DNA of 64,000 nucleotides, from contig JAZGTN010000167.1 of the NCBI GenBank assembly GCA_037783415.1, forward strand, positions 248,001 through 312,000, in the 5' to 3' direction. Positions within the stretch are counted from its first letter, which is position 1. Each line of letters opens with the position of its first letter. A model generated the notes under the pieces. It saw only the letters and a program-made list of their open reading frames with translations, was not told the DNA's origin and searched no databases. Below, one piece after another: positions 53,136-64,000 of this stretch. The stretch comes from Leptasterias polaris (Eukaryota; Echinodermata; Asteroidea; Forcipulatida; Asteriidae). A program made the translations under genes and the position numbers.

Positions 53136-53689
53136 GAAAAAAGAAAATATTACAGCTATGTTTTCACCGGGCAGATATAAAGTGGTCTGAAATTCTGATA
53201 AAAGTCTGAAATTTCTCGTCCCTGTAAAGGGATGTGAATTCCTACCTTGGCTTCTCCCTCCAAACCCCCTTCACACACGCAACTGTTCAACAGCCTCATC
53301 AGTTTTTTTTTTGTAAATCGTCAGTTCATATAAATCACTTTATCACTTGCAAGGGTCGGCCAATTTTTATGACAGGTATGCGGAGCTAGAGTTTTGAGAC
53401 CCACTTTTAAATCTTGTAAAGGGTTTTCAAGGTGATGTGGCGTGACCTGCAGCCATCTATGCCAGAAAACACGAACAACTGGCATGCCTGGGACTTTTGT
53501 GCACTTGCCACAGGGGAGGAAAGCACTGAGTGTACAGTGTTCATCACACTTTTGTTTTCTTAATTTTTGTTTCTCAAGAAGAAGCCAGGTTAGCTCCATT
53601 TATTAAATATTTAAAAACACACAAATTTACAACCCATAATTTACATCTGAATAAAAAGTTCACAACATCTAATGTGCTCCCTGGCTATA

Positions 53690-53880
53690 CAGCAGTTACA
53701 GGTTGATTGGCTTCTGACTGGTACCCACAAACACAGCTTTTAAACAAAATAGGTAGACCGCCAACATAGGACAAGATGTCTCAGTTGGTAGAGCGCGGCA
53801 AGTTAATCCAGAAGTCGCAAGTCCAAGTTGCCCTCTCGTCAACTTGTATTTGTGCAATCCAAAATTATAAGCATCTTATG
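53690..53880 (+). mobile_element. Diverged tRNA-derived SINE with its 5' companion sequence
   Basis: TGATTGGCTTCTGACTGGTA, TAGGTAGACCGCCAACATAG and TGTCTCAGTTGGTAGAGCG occur in the same order as in the spacer and second unit of the 8452-8926 dimer. The B box is degraded. Confidence 0.7.
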
Positions 53881-54372
53881 AAATTAAAACAGCATGCTTT
53901 AAGACCAAATGAAAACAGAATGACTGCCAGGAAACTAATAATGGGATAACATTTAGAAGTTGAAAACAATACTAGTTTGATTCACTGTGCTTGAGGCATT
54001 TTTCTTGGAAAATAGTCCTTGAAAAACTTCTTTTGTCAGACATTTTTTTTCTCCATTTCACAATGAATAACTAGGCCATTGCTAGGAATTAAAAAAAACA
54101 ATCGGGAGTATTGCTCTGAATTCTATATGTTTCATTTCCTCTTGTTATAATTACAGAACTTTATTTTCCCAACGAGAGACTGTTTTTGTTGCAGGAAATA
54201 AACCCTGCTTTAGTGTTATTTCTTTGTGCTAGGGAGATTCTCATAAATGTGGATGGTTTTATTTTCATTTGGAACCCTAAGGGATCTTGGTTTTGTATTT
54301 TTGCCTTAATGGTGCAGTCACTGTTTCTGCTCATGTTTCCTGAGCCCACTTTCTTAGAGCTGCTTCAGCATA

Positions 54373-54620
54373 CAAAGTAGCTAAGCACAGCAAAATGCTT
54401 ACCAGAACAAGGTTACCAGCCAAAGTAGCTAAGCACAGCAAAATGCTTACCAGAACAAGGTTACCAGCCAAAGTAGCTAAGCACAGCAAAATGCTTACCA
54501 GAACAAGGTTACCAGCCAAAGTAGCTAAGCACAGCAAAATGCTTACCAGAACAAGGTTACCAGCCAAAGTAGCTAAGCACAGCAAAATGCTTACCAGAAC
54601 AAGGTTACCAGCCAAAATAC
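54373..54620 (+). repeat. 48-bp tandem repeat, five copies
   Basis: The unit is AAAGTAGCTAAGCACAGCAA + AATGCTTACCAGAACAAGGT + TACCAGCC and the copies are identical. The surrounding sequence (GTAACTGGTATCCTGCTT, GGCTGGTAACC) belongs to the MITE subfamily at 43120 and 61779. Confidence 0.95.
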
Positions 54621-54839
54621 CATGTCACATGTAACTGGTATCCTGCTTGATTTTGCACAGCCGAAAAGTTTTTAAAGGAATATTTTTTCCTAGAACTGCT
54701 TATAATTATTGAAAATAAAAGAGTGCTCATCAAATTTATCTGCTTAGCGAAAAATAGCAGGGAACCATTTACAAAGTGTATACATGTACAACATATGCTG
54801 TTTTGGCTGGTAACCTAATTCTGCTAAGCAAGTTGCCAG

Positions 54840-56080
54840 AGTTCTCAGTTTGGGCCCAATGTCATAGAGTTGCTTAATTAACCACAGAAAGTAGCCAATC
54901 ACAAACAATTATGCTGTCAAGATGTTCTCATGCTTCCAAAATAATTGTTCAACCATTCTGAAGTTCTAAAACTCTCTCCGGTAAGAATATTTCCTTTTAC
55001 AAATTATATTCATTGGAAATGTTTACACCTTGAAAAACAAATGGGGTATTTTGTTCTTTATTACAGTTGAAGCCTTAACTATATCTATATAATATAATAT
55101 ATATTTGTGAAGCCTGATTGCGGTTTTAAAAGAATAAACCAAAATGTATTATTCCTGTGAGATAGGTGTGTAATAGAAACTTCACTGATATCCCCCTTTT
55201 TACAGAATTCATTTACTTCATTACATAAGTTGTATCACCAAACAAACATCGAAGGAGGAAGACTTTTGGCATACAAAGATAACGATTAAACTCAAAACAG
55301 AACTGCATTGAAAAAAAGTGGTCGGAGAAAGGTAGAATAGAAAGTAGTCCCGGCCGATTTTAACCTTCCGCCCAGGTAGACTTATTTATAAGAAGGACAG
55401 TTCTTTTCTGAAATGAGAAGTCTCCCGAATTCCGATAAATCTACTCCGCGACAGTAGAATAAAAAGCAAGACAAGTTCTCAAAACATGTAGGGCCTATAA
55501 TTACGCAAAATAAGTACATCAAAACAACTAAATACAACTTAAGAGAAACAAAATATCAAACAAATTTAAAGGAAAGTTGTTTTAGGTAAACAAAACAATT
55601 AAATCCATTGTACAATCACACAGGAAAAGGGAAATGTTTAAAGTATTGATAACTTCCCTGTAATTGTGAATGTCGGATTCACGCCCCTTCCCAGTGTGCC
55701 CAAATAGCGCCCTCGTGTGTGGTTGATCCTAACGTCTAGTAGCTAGTTGATTATTTTAATATTAAATAATTCACTAATTTATTTGTTTTCTCCCTTGTCC
55801 TCAGACTATAGGAATACTGAACTCCTGGGGGAAAAAAGATTGACTGAAAGGTTACAAATATAGCCGTGCTTTTATTATAAATAATGTGCACAAATTAAAA
55901 AGATTAATCCGAAAGGAACGTCAAACAATATTACGACAGAAGGCTAGGTGTTTTTCACACTATTTTGTCTGACCAGTTGCCAAAATTATATAACTCGTAA
56001 AGGATCAAGTTTTATAAGCAAAAATAGTATTACATTCTCAGCTCTCGCGTTTTCTATTTATTATTGTGTAACCAATATTT
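54840..56080. other. Intergenic DNA downstream of UFL1
   Basis: AT-rich and without a recognised gene. It contains the second copy of the CCCGGCCGATTTTAACC dispersed repeat (55340-55495) and short A-rich stretches. Confidence 0.4.
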
Positions 56081-56149
56081 TTCTTGGCGCTTTACCCTCC
56101 CGGTGGGTTGAAGGATAGAGACGCATCTGATCAAAGGAACTCGTCGACT

Positions 56150-56292
56150 AAGGCCGTATCCGAATTGGCGGCTACAGCTACGGCTACGGCTAGATTTCCG
56201 CGTCATCGTGCATTGAAGTATAGGACGTCCTTAGCAACACCCTTAGCAACAGCCGTAGCCGTAGCTGTAGCCGCCAATTCGGATACGGCCTT
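56150..56292. mobile_element. Palindromic MITE, 143 bp, AAGGCCGTATCCGAATTGG termini
   Basis: AAGGCCGTATCCGAATTGGC and GCCAATTCGGATACGGCCTT are perfect inverted ends. Pairing continues through GGCTACAGCTACGGCTACGG for about 42 bp per arm. The central 55 bp holds CTTAGCAACACCCTTAGCAAC. Confidence 0.92.
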
Positions 56293-56359
56293 CTCAGGTG
56301 ACTGTTTGGCCTAGTTCTTAAAATCTTGCTCTATATCAGTTTGACTGTTATTACATTTC

Positions 56360-56625
56360 CAGGCAATGTATATTGTCAAAGACTATCCTCACTTGATGTA
56401 TCCAAACATTATGCCTAACCTGTGAAAATTCGGGCTGAAATGGTAATCGAAGTTCTAAGAAAATATTGGAAGAAAAAACCAACCCCTTGTTGCTTAGAAG
56501 TGTGAGCTTTCAGATTCCTGGGAAAGGCTTCATGTCTGAAGCCTTTCTCAGGTTCATATTTTGGGGTGAACAATTACGTCTTTCTCTAAAACTATACTTC
56601 AAAGGTTGTCGTTTCTCTAGTTTGT
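56360..56625 (-). repeat. Dispersed repeat, AAAGG...CCTTT family, reversed
   Basis: AAGACTATCCTCACTTGATG, AACCTGTGAAAATTCGGGCT, GGCTTCATGTCTGAAGCC and CTAAAACTATACTTCAAAGG are family words in reverse order. Confidence 0.6.
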
Positions 56626-56639
56626 GAAGTAATGTCAAT

Positions 56640-57400
56640 TGTTTGGGGTTTTTTTCAAGTCGGGATCCCATTTTGCCAAGGCATAGCCTTTGGCAATGGG
56701 ATGCGCCCCCTTCCCCCTTTCAGCACACAAAGACAGTGCTGACTCTGTATTTTCTGGCAAAACAAATCTACTGTAGGAAATGGACCCCGCTTTCGGCTTG
56801 TTTCTCTTCAGTGCAGTTACAAAAACTTTAAATCTCACAGGTGCGTTTCCCCCCAATAAAAACAATTTTTCGCTTTGGGACGTCAAGTTCACTTTACGTT
56901 TGGTTTTATAGGCTATTTATTAGCCTAGTAGTAGTACGGTAAGACTAGTAGGCCCTAACTATAATGCTAGTTTTCTTTAAAAAGATAAACAAAAGAAATT
57001 CGCCTAAAGTGAACTTTGCAACGACCAGAAAAAACACGGGAATAAACCCTTTAATCTGATGATCAAAAATTTCATAGTAGTAAACACGTTTGACTGTATT
57101 TACATGAAAACTTGTTGATTTTGTTTGTTTGGGTTTTTATTTTTATTTCACACAAAAAGGTGTTTTTTTATCTAGGGGGTAAATGTATTCATAAATTCTG
57201 ATTTTCAGTAGCAAAACATTCGATGAAGCAACGATAGCATTATTAAACTCAAACGATGTGGTGGTGGTAAATACTTACGGCATCTCGATATCTAAGGTTA
57301 GACTTAGTCTGTTTGTGCCCCCCCCCCCCCCCCCCCCGCCCCTTGAACTGTCACACCAGTCCAATTTCATTGGAATGTTGGCCCAATATTGGTCTGTTGA
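56640..57400. other. No gene recognised; poly(C) tract
   Basis: Low-complexity AT-rich DNA with a run of about 20 C at 57319-57339. Nothing coding is supported. Confidence 0.4.
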
Positions 57401-57409
57401 GCAAACTCA

Positions 57410-57780
57410 TGAAATTATTCAGTGATTTAACTTTTTACTATAATGTGTGAGGGCAGACTGTTCCAGTCGTTTACACAACACGACTGGGAGAAGAACTTAT
57501 TTCTTACTCTATAAGACGTACGTGACCTGCTCTTGAACATCTTGAAGTTGATCCCCTGGGGGTGAGGGGGTGAGGGGGTGGGATGTGCATTCTTCGAGTA
57601 TTGTGACAACAGTTTTGTTTTCTAGCTTTAGTATTTCACAATAGTTATCATAGAAAAGCAACTTGAAGTATTGATATTTCAACTGATTTCGTTTTCGAAT
57701 AAGACCAGCATGGAGCGAGGCATTCGCCATAGACAGAGCATGAAAAGTCTTGTGTAAACTTTCCAACCACGCGGTGTTCT
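57410..57780 (-). mobile_element. LINE (CR1-like) 3' remnant
   Basis: The - strand carries MANASLHAGLIRKRNQLKYQ in one frame and FKMFKSRSRTSYRVRNKFFS then QSCCVNDWNSLPSHIIVKS in another. The end is the conserved R..FFSQR.VNDWNSLP tail of CR1-type elements, with frameshifts. Confidence 0.7.
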
Positions 57781-57899
57781 TTCACTTTCAGTATTGACCG
57801 CCACTTTTTCATCGCCCAAGTAGGCCATCAAAATATTTTGTGGGGTCCCAGTAATAACACTGGAAATGAGACCTGCACGAATGCTCTTGCCATTACTCC

Positions 57900-58318
57900 T
57901 TGCACGACTTGACGAAAGGCTAACAAAGGTAGGCGTAGTAGTATGGGGCTCTAACCATTGAAATCACTGTACGATAAAAGGGCATATCGCTACGGGGGTT
58001 CGAGGTACCATGCAACCCTACAACCCGGAAGACCGAATGGCTCGCTGCTCGTGGTGTATGGCCGGAGTCGTGTGTTGCTGTCAAATTTTGTGGAAGAATC
58101 CTTAGCGAAACAGAAACAAAACAGTTCACTTTTGCCCGCTTTCGAAGACGACAGAAACGAAACAAACAAAGGAAGAGCTATGGGCGTTTCACTTTCATCC
58201 CGTGCCTGACATGGAGACTTCGTATTGAACACCCGACCGTGTGGAACTTCGTATTTTGAGGGGAAATTTGGAACACGGTGAAAAATAAAAGTAACAATAC
58301 ATTTTGTAATTTAAAAAG
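57900..58318 (+). promoter_or_regulatory. CpG-rich candidate promoter / 5' UTR of the third gene
   Basis: CpG density is visibly higher than in the surrounding DNA (TACGGGGGTTCGAGG, GTCGTGTG, CGAAGACGACAGAAACG). It precedes the candidate start at 58319. A TATA box is not evident. Confidence 0.3.
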
Positions 58319-59266
58319 ATGGCAAGCTCGTCGAGGCGTGCTAGTGATCCGCGGAATCGTCAGCAACAATACACGCAGGTGATGCCCGTTCCCGAAACAC
58401 CCCCTTCATCATCAGACGAAGGTGAGCTAATTTGTGTAGGGCCTACATACTATTTTACTCCTAGTCCTAGGAACTACACTACAGAAGGATGGGATTTAAT
58501 GTTTCACTTCAGGTCTGGAAATATAATAATATAATAGTTAATACTAGCTTCACTTCGAATCGATTCAGACTGAGACCTTGGCCGCACAAGTCGGGCTATG
58601 GAAATACAGGGAAAAACATTTGTCTTATAAATTTGTAAAGAATGGGTGGGTATTTTATCAGAATTGTGTTTAAGTGTTTACACATTGAGCTTTGAGGTAA
58701 TTGTTGAACTGAAAAACACTACTTCTCCACACTATGTCCGATACAATTACTAGACTCACTACTCTACTACTAACTAGTACTACTAGTACTACTAGTACTA
58801 CTTACTACTACTACACTAGACTCAGAAACTACCACCAGTGACCACCTGGCAAAATACCAGCTCCTTACAGCTCATTCCTCTAAGGATGTCTACAAATTCT
58901 CCTTCATGCCCACAGCAGTCAGACTTTGGAACGCACTACCTGCAGACGTCATCACAGCTCCATCAGTCAGTGGGCGTCTACGTCTTTAGGTCACACGTCT
59001 ACACCCATTAGCTCTAACTAGTTTTGCTTTTTACTTGCACTTATTTACTAAGCACAACTTTCCACCTGTTTCACGCGCACCTAGTCTTCACCTCGGCTTT
59101 TACATCCAGAAGTGGACTTTGCTGAGTACCAGCGTACATGTAGAGATGTAGAACACGAGACTGCACTTGCCCATCATGAGTATACTAGTAGCCCTCTTTA
59201 TTGATTAACATCCAATTGTCTCTGTTGTTTCAGATATTGAACCGGCGTATCAATGGAAATCGTATC
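58319..59266 (+). CDS. Candidate 5' exons of an unrecognised gene (3' partial)
   Basis: Exon 1 at 58319-58421 reads MASSSRRASDPRNRQQQYTQ and then a Pro/Ser-rich, acidic end (VPETPPSSSDE) before GTGAGC. A 33-nt exon at 59234-59266 (TTTCAG acceptor, GTAAGT donor) continues in frame as DIEPAYQWKSY. A third possible exon at 63397-63475 keeps the phase and adds FGSVRLGSMDLDEDSVDHLL, but its donor (GTTTTA) is poor. The predicted N-terminus looks disordered and acidic; I do not recognise the family. Support is splice-site quality, phase, and the CpG-rich region upstream. The exon-1 frame could also simply run to a stop at 58534. Confidence 0.4.
58780..59130 (+). mobile_element. LINE 3' remnant
   Basis: LTAHSSKDVYKFSFMPTAVR then LWNALPADVITAPSVSGRLR is the conserved W.LP tail of a non-LTR element, with a frameshift after SVSG. 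It lies in the first intron of the candidate third gene, preceded by (TACTAG)n at 58741-58815. Confidence 0.7.
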
Positions 59267-59320
59267 GTAAGTATGCAAACTCCATTTTTACCACACAGAT
59301 TCTGTTTACTGTTACTACTA

Positions 59321-60054
59321 CAGTCGTTTGACCAGTTCCGGATCATTGACCAGTTCCGGATCACTTAAACTTTGCAACAACCACATAATTAAATTACTTC
59401 TCACATTACCAATTCCTGTTGATACATGTGAAGAATAACATCCAATAAACCAACAAACCCAAGATAAGGTGACAAACATCATCGACAAATAAATTATGGT
59501 AATTTTTCTGAAGTTTGTCGGTGATAATGATCATTATTTACCCCCCAAATTGTTGGTTGAAAAACGCTGTTAAAACTTCTCACCTTTCAAATTTGAATGC
59601 CAGGGCGAATAGCATTTATGTAAAATGGTAAGAATGTGTAAAACATATTTCCCATAAATACTGAGCAGACGTTTTTTTTTTTTTATGAGATAAAATTACC
59701 GAAATTGTTTGTTGGGAGGCATCGTACCTTTGCCCAGTTCCGGATCACTCAATATGTTGCCGGTATGTTAAATGGGGGCGCACTCGGTTAGTTAAAATCA
59801 TGCGGCTGTTGTAGAAAGTTTGTCATTTAAGTTGCACTGGAAGCGTGCATTTTTATATTTCAAGGAATGTAAAACTACATGTAATTCATCCAACAGCCGT
59901 CGATAACGTTGCATGTATTTTCAGTTTTATGAATGGGATTGGGAGTATGGGTTTGCAATAAAGGGCGCGCTACTGATTCGGAATAGATTCAACCGATCCG
60001 GAACTGGTCAAACGGGTGACGATACTTTTCTCGAAGCCACTGGTCAAACGACTG
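59321..60054. mobile_element. Tc1/mariner-type non-autonomous element, 734 bp, TA target
   Basis: CAGTCGTTTGACCAGT (59321) and ACTGGTCAAACGACTG (to 60054) are perfect 16-bp inverted ends with TA on both sides (59319-59320, 60055-60056). The CAGT start and TA duplication fit Tc1/mariner. GACCAGTTCCGGATCA-like motifs recur at 59330, 59346, 59734 and, inverted, 59992. Confidence 0.88.
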
Positions 60055-60215
60055 TATACAAGTTTCCTTTCATGAATTTTCTCGTGATTGCGAGTTGGTT
60101 ATTGGTAATAAGACTTTATTTAGGTCTAGTTCAAGACCAAATAATTAGCATTTTCTGCACAAGAGTTCAGTTGATGCAACTTAAACATGGAAACACAACT
60201 ATTGAACTAGTGTAC

Positions 60216-60510
60216 ATGTAGTACACTTGTATATGGGACATTCCACAGCGACATGAGCTGCACGCTGATATACAGGTATTTGCCCATTAGGCGCACAATG
60301 AATGTCAATTGCATTGTGGGATTGAATACACGTGGTTGACAAGATGGTTCCTGTGAGCTGAGCACAGGTATATACATATGTAATAAATCGTTTGTAATCA
60401 TTGTATTTTGTATCGTCAAATCCGTTGTCTCCTTTGTCCTGTTTGCTGCATCCGAACATTAATGTAACAAAGAACCCGTTACACTGGCGTAGTCGGCAGG
60501 ATGGGCTAGG
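60216..60510 (+). mobile_element. Probable 5' LTR end plus primer-binding site of an LTR retrotransposon
   Basis: The sequence from about TGTAGTACACTTG to AACCCGTTACA (60482) has an AATAAA at about 60381, a GTATATA box nearby, and CA at the end. CTGGCGTAGTCGGCAGGAT follows immediately; TGGCG plus a G-rich stretch is the usual start of a Ty3/gypsy leader with its primer-binding site. No gag/pol is seen downstream, so the element is truncated. The left LTR border is uncertain. Confidence 0.45.
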
Positions 60511-61740
60511 GATAAAGAGATTTTTACGGATTATTTTGTGAACTGTTTTGACAAATCTGCTACCACACGTTACAACTCATGAGAGTTCATCAACTTTAAA
60601 TGTCTTGCTGACACCCGGGTCAGTTTGAGAGTTTCCTAATCCTACTCTGCGGTAGTGTGACTGTGATGTGAGAATTTCCTCTAGAGGTGCCCTCTACCAG
60701 TGAGAAAGCGCCTTGCCCACTCTTTTCATAAACGAACCATCAAGCCAATGTTACTGCTGCTTCAGGGTTGTTGGCATGAGATGGTCTGTGGAGAAGTCCC
60801 CCCCCCCCACCCCCCATGTTCAGTGGACTTGCAGAACTACAAGGATTTTGACTCAGAATTAAAATACTGATTTATACTTGATTGAATTGATGACTTAGTC
60901 AGAAAATAGAGTTGAACAAACGTAATGATTGGAGGAACAAAAGAACATAGTGTCGCTATCAAGTCTATAAGAAAATGTAGGTAGGCTACAGACTAACCAG
61001 AAACACAATAGGCCCTACCTGTTTTGTTTTTCTTACTTCAGTCATCCCAATCCTCTAGTTTTAAAGACTTTAGGCATGTTATTATTGGTCTTATTAGTGT
61101 ATTATTGGTCTTTGGAAGAGTAAATTCATTGCTATCCTCCAGTTTTCCCCAAAACATCATAAAGGGATGGTACATCATTACCACAACTTCTTGTACATGG
61201 TTACATTCCATGGTTTCCCTTTGCACTTTAGAACATTAGTACAGTCTTTCCTCCCCCAAATCAATGTGTCACAATCGGAAAATGTCAACACAGGTGCAAA
61301 CATGCAGTGTACAATGTAGGGACCAGCTCCAGGCATTTACCCACATGATACAATGCGTGCATCCAGCAATTGCTTCTAAGCCCCTCAGGCTCTGCTGTAA
61401 CACATAATCTCTTTAATAACGCAGTTTCAATTTTGATGTCGTACAATTTCCTCATTAAAGACACAACATGTGTGCATTTTCAAATGCACCACTTGCCCCA
61501 AAGGGCCCCAGAGTTAAATATTTTACATACAATATAACACTGTGTGAACACACCATCTTAGTTATTTTGAGTGTCATCTTTATTTTCTTTCAAGTGTTTT
61601 TGTTGTTGTTACTTTCTGTTTAATTAAAAATGTTACTTCCTTGTTATTAAGAACCCTGTGCACCATCTGACCATTGTAAAAATGTGTGCTGTTACATGTA
61701 CTTACAAGTGCACACTACAAGTCATAGGGGCGCTCTATGC
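60510..61740. other. Intron or intergenic DNA, no feature recognised
   Basis: Contains poly(C) near 60800 and scattered AT-rich DNA. No ORF, exon or repeat copy is supported. Confidence 0.4.
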
Positions 61741-62019
61741 TGTAATTTATGCACATAACATGTAAACTGAAAGTCAGGGCCCTGCTTAAAGGCACACATA
61801 GGAACTATTTGCTTAAAACCAGAAAAAGGTTACCAGCCGAACTACTATGTGAAAGCATACTGTCTGTGACTGGTCTCCTGCTTATTTTGCTATACCTTTC
61901 TATTGTTGATAAACAAACTGCGCTTGTTGGCATTGATGGCTGAATGTTAGCAAAACATTCAATGTAAACACTATTTATTGTTTGTGTAACATTACAAACT
62001 GTGGGTAGGCCCCTTATCT

Positions 62020-62155
62020 GTTGTTTGCTTTACATTTATTTATGGCTTTCCATAGTTTTCCCGACCTTGGTTGGTGAAAACTTATCTGTTGTTTGCTTTG
62101 CATTTATTTATGGCTTTCCATAGTTTTCCCCGATCTTGGTTGGTGAAAACTTAGG
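62020..62155 (+). repeat. Tandem duplication, about 68 bp x 2
   Basis: ATCTGTTGTTTGCTTT(A/G)C, ATTTATTTATGGCTTTCCAT and CTTGGTTGGTGAAAACTTA occur twice in a row. Confidence 0.9.
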
Positions 62156-62649
62156 CTGTGGCGTTGCAATGTCTGCTTTAGAAGGATCGCTCCACAAACT
62201 TGGGTCCAGCTGGGAATTTCCCGGATTAGTGGAAAACACCTTTATTTTTGTGTAGCACTCCGGTGCATTCACTCCAGGGTTGGGAGAAAAATCCACAAGG
62301 ACCACAGAGCTTGCTCAAAATGTTTACTGGACCAGAATTGTTTTTACAAGACCGGAATTAAAATGAGAAAAACTTCTCATTTTGAAATTTAAGTACTAAG
62401 CAATGTAAGAGAAGGTTTAATCTATTTTGTCTTTATGGGTTAAGTATACATTACTACATTAGAATAGAATTGAAAGGTATTTTATCAGACTCATTTTAAA
62501 AAGCATTTAAAAAATTGATTATTCAAATCTGAAAATTGAAGTACGAGCCTAGGTTGCACAGTTTTTCGCAGCCCTAGGGCAAGTTGAGAAGTGGCGTAGT
62601 AGTTTTTGCATAAATTTGACAATGTACATGTTGTGCTCTAGGCTAGTGT

Positions 62650-63012
62650 TAAAGGGTGTGTACAACATTGGTAAGATTGAAAAAAAGGAATTTTCACAGA
62701 TTTGCACTTTTAACTTACAATCATGGTATAAAAATGGTCAAGGTGGAAAACTTCCCTTGAAATAGTTTGCTATAGTTTTTAGGAAATTGAGTAAAAACAA
62801 TTAGTCTTGATCACTGGTGATAAAATCCGATGTTTGAAAACATTGAAAACATATAAAATTGTTTTTTTTCCCACTGTTTTCTCATGACTCCGAAGACCGA
62901 TTTAGCTTGAACTTTCACAGGTTTGCTATTTCATGTATAATGTTGGTTCACATCAAGTGTGGATACTGGTCTATATTTGACAAGTACAAAATGTGTACAT
63001 TGTCTTTATCAA
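62650..63012 (+). repeat. Dispersed repeat, AAAGG...CCTTT family
   Basis: AAAGGGTGTGTACAACATTG, CTGTTTTCTCATGACTCCGA, AACTTTCACAGGTTTGCTAT and CACATCAAGTGTGGATACTGG match the reversed copies at 32390-32540 and 33007-33165. Confidence 0.75.
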
Positions 63013-63602
63013 GGGTGAGCCTAGCATGCCTTGCTCTATGGTAACATGTAACATGGAAACTACATTCATGTGGACAGATCTTTGCAATAAAAAAATACAC
63101 TCGAAGTACATTGCATTCATGTGGGTGTATCTTTGCAAATATATAACAAAATACATGAACACTTAAATTTGATGCGTTGTTAGCAGTGATAGGTTTCAGT
63201 TCACATAGGCCTAGTTGTTTAAAAACAATGTTCACTGTCTTGGTAGCTTTGTCAAAATCTTGTTTATTATACTAGGCCTACTACAGCAGGGTTTGTTAAC
63301 CAAATGCCTCATTTGGTACCAAATTATGCACCTCGTGTGTTGTATCTATTGACCAACATTTTTGTATAATGGCCCTCCCCCCCCCCCACCCCCCAGACTG
63401 TTTATTTGGATCTGTCAGGCTGGGGAGTATGGATCTTGATGAGGACAGTGTTGACCATCTGTTAGGCTCTTCTAGGTTTTAATCAAGATGCCATATTTTA
63501 TTTTCATCAACGGAGACACTTAAAACAACACCAACCCGTTTGGGCTGTTACTGGAATCTTCCCGCTCAGGAAGCAAATTAGTTGTAAATTCCTTTTGTTG
63601 TT

Positions 63603-63855
63603 GAAGAGGAGGCCGAGCGAAAGACCTTCATATTGTGTTATCTTTGATTTGTTGTTATTAAATTCATGATACCATTCGATGAAATTGATACTCATGGAAC
63701 TAAATGGGGGGAGGGGCGAAGAATAAATTATTTTTGTTCTCAGTCGAAGAGGAGGCTACGTGAAAGACCTTCAGGTTGTCTTATCTTAGATCTTTTGTTA
63801 TTCATGTACTTAATACCATAGAGGTGATGGAATTGAATCTAAATGGGGGGGCGGG
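63603..63855 (+). repeat. Diverged tandem duplication of about 145 bp
   Basis: GAAGAGGAGGC(C/T), GAAAGACCTTCA, TTGTCTTATCTT/TTGTGTTATCTT, TAATACCAT..GAT and CTAAATGGGGGG recur in order at 63605 and 63749. Confidence 0.8.
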
Positions 63856-64000
63856 GATATTAGTTTCTTCAAGATAGTTTTTTCACATCAATACACCAAT
63901 CCATTAAGCCACGCCCATTTCTCATTGACCAATCACAACCGCGAAATCTGATCACCATTTGAGCCGTTTGGTGATCTTTGCACTAATGGTGATCGGGTTT

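Noticed and set aside
54331..54634. Open frames with repeated peptides on both strands (e.g. AGNLVLVSILLCLATL)
   Set aside because: They are a by-product of a 48-bp (16-codon) tandem repeat, open in several frames at once.
56084..56314. 76-codon + strand frame
   Set aside because: Most of it is the palindromic MITE at 56150-56292.
57866..57929. Short frame MRPARMLLPLLLARLDERLTK before a GTAGGC donor, possible first exon
   Set aside because: It is only 21 codons, with no partner exon in phase that I can identify.
59913..60221. 102-codon + strand frame preceded by a good-looking acceptor
   Set aside because: It starts inside the Tc1/mariner-type element and crosses its terminal repeat; no family similarity is recognised.

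Overview
The window is animal genomic DNA: compact coding exons with canonical GT/AG introns, no operons, and introns packed with transposon remnants. Two conserved vertebrate-type genes lie head to tail on the + strand. The repeat set (tRNA-derived SINEs, CR1/L2-type LINE tails, many short inverted-repeat DNA elements with GGGCCC, CAGT or AAGGCC termini) looks like a marine invertebrate deuterostome, most likely an echinoderm such as a sea star. That placement is an inference from repeat style and protein similarity, not a database result.

Layout. (1) 1-20439: the C-terminal half of a Fanconi anaemia group A (FANCA) orthologue, 16 in-phase exons with the 5' half outside the window. (2) 20440-24029: intergenic, filled with LINE tails, a SINE, inverted-repeat elements and an AT microsatellite. 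(3) 24030-52586: a complete UFL1 (UFM1 E3 ligase) gene, 19 exons that join without a frame break into 793 codons plus stop, close to the human length. (4) Inside UFL1 intron 10 (33457-40048): a CR1/L2-like reverse transcriptase fragment (+) abutting a full-length, intronless, broken copy of sarcosine dehydrogenase (SARDH, - strand). That copy is itself interrupted by a probable solo LTR with a 4-bp target duplication and carries a 5-copy coding minisatellite. (5) 52587-58000: mostly repeats and unassigned DNA. (6) 58319 onward: a possible first exon, with one or two small further exons, of an unrecognised + strand gene running out of the window, with a Tc1/mariner-type element and a probable 5' LTR plus primer-binding site in its first introns.

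The two intact genes are both stress/genome-maintenance genes (interstrand-crosslink repair; UFMylation at ribosomes, ER and DNA damage), but nothing in the sequence shows they work together. The most informative non-gene structures are nested insertions with readable target-site duplications: a dimeric tRNA-SINE (15-bp TSD), an internally deleted hAT element (8-bp TSD) inside a SINE, a solo LTR inside the SARDH pseudogene, and a 29-bp satellite of about 50 copies that grew inside a GGGCCC-ended inverted-repeat element. I found no convincing unknown functional system; the novelty is mainly in transposon biology.
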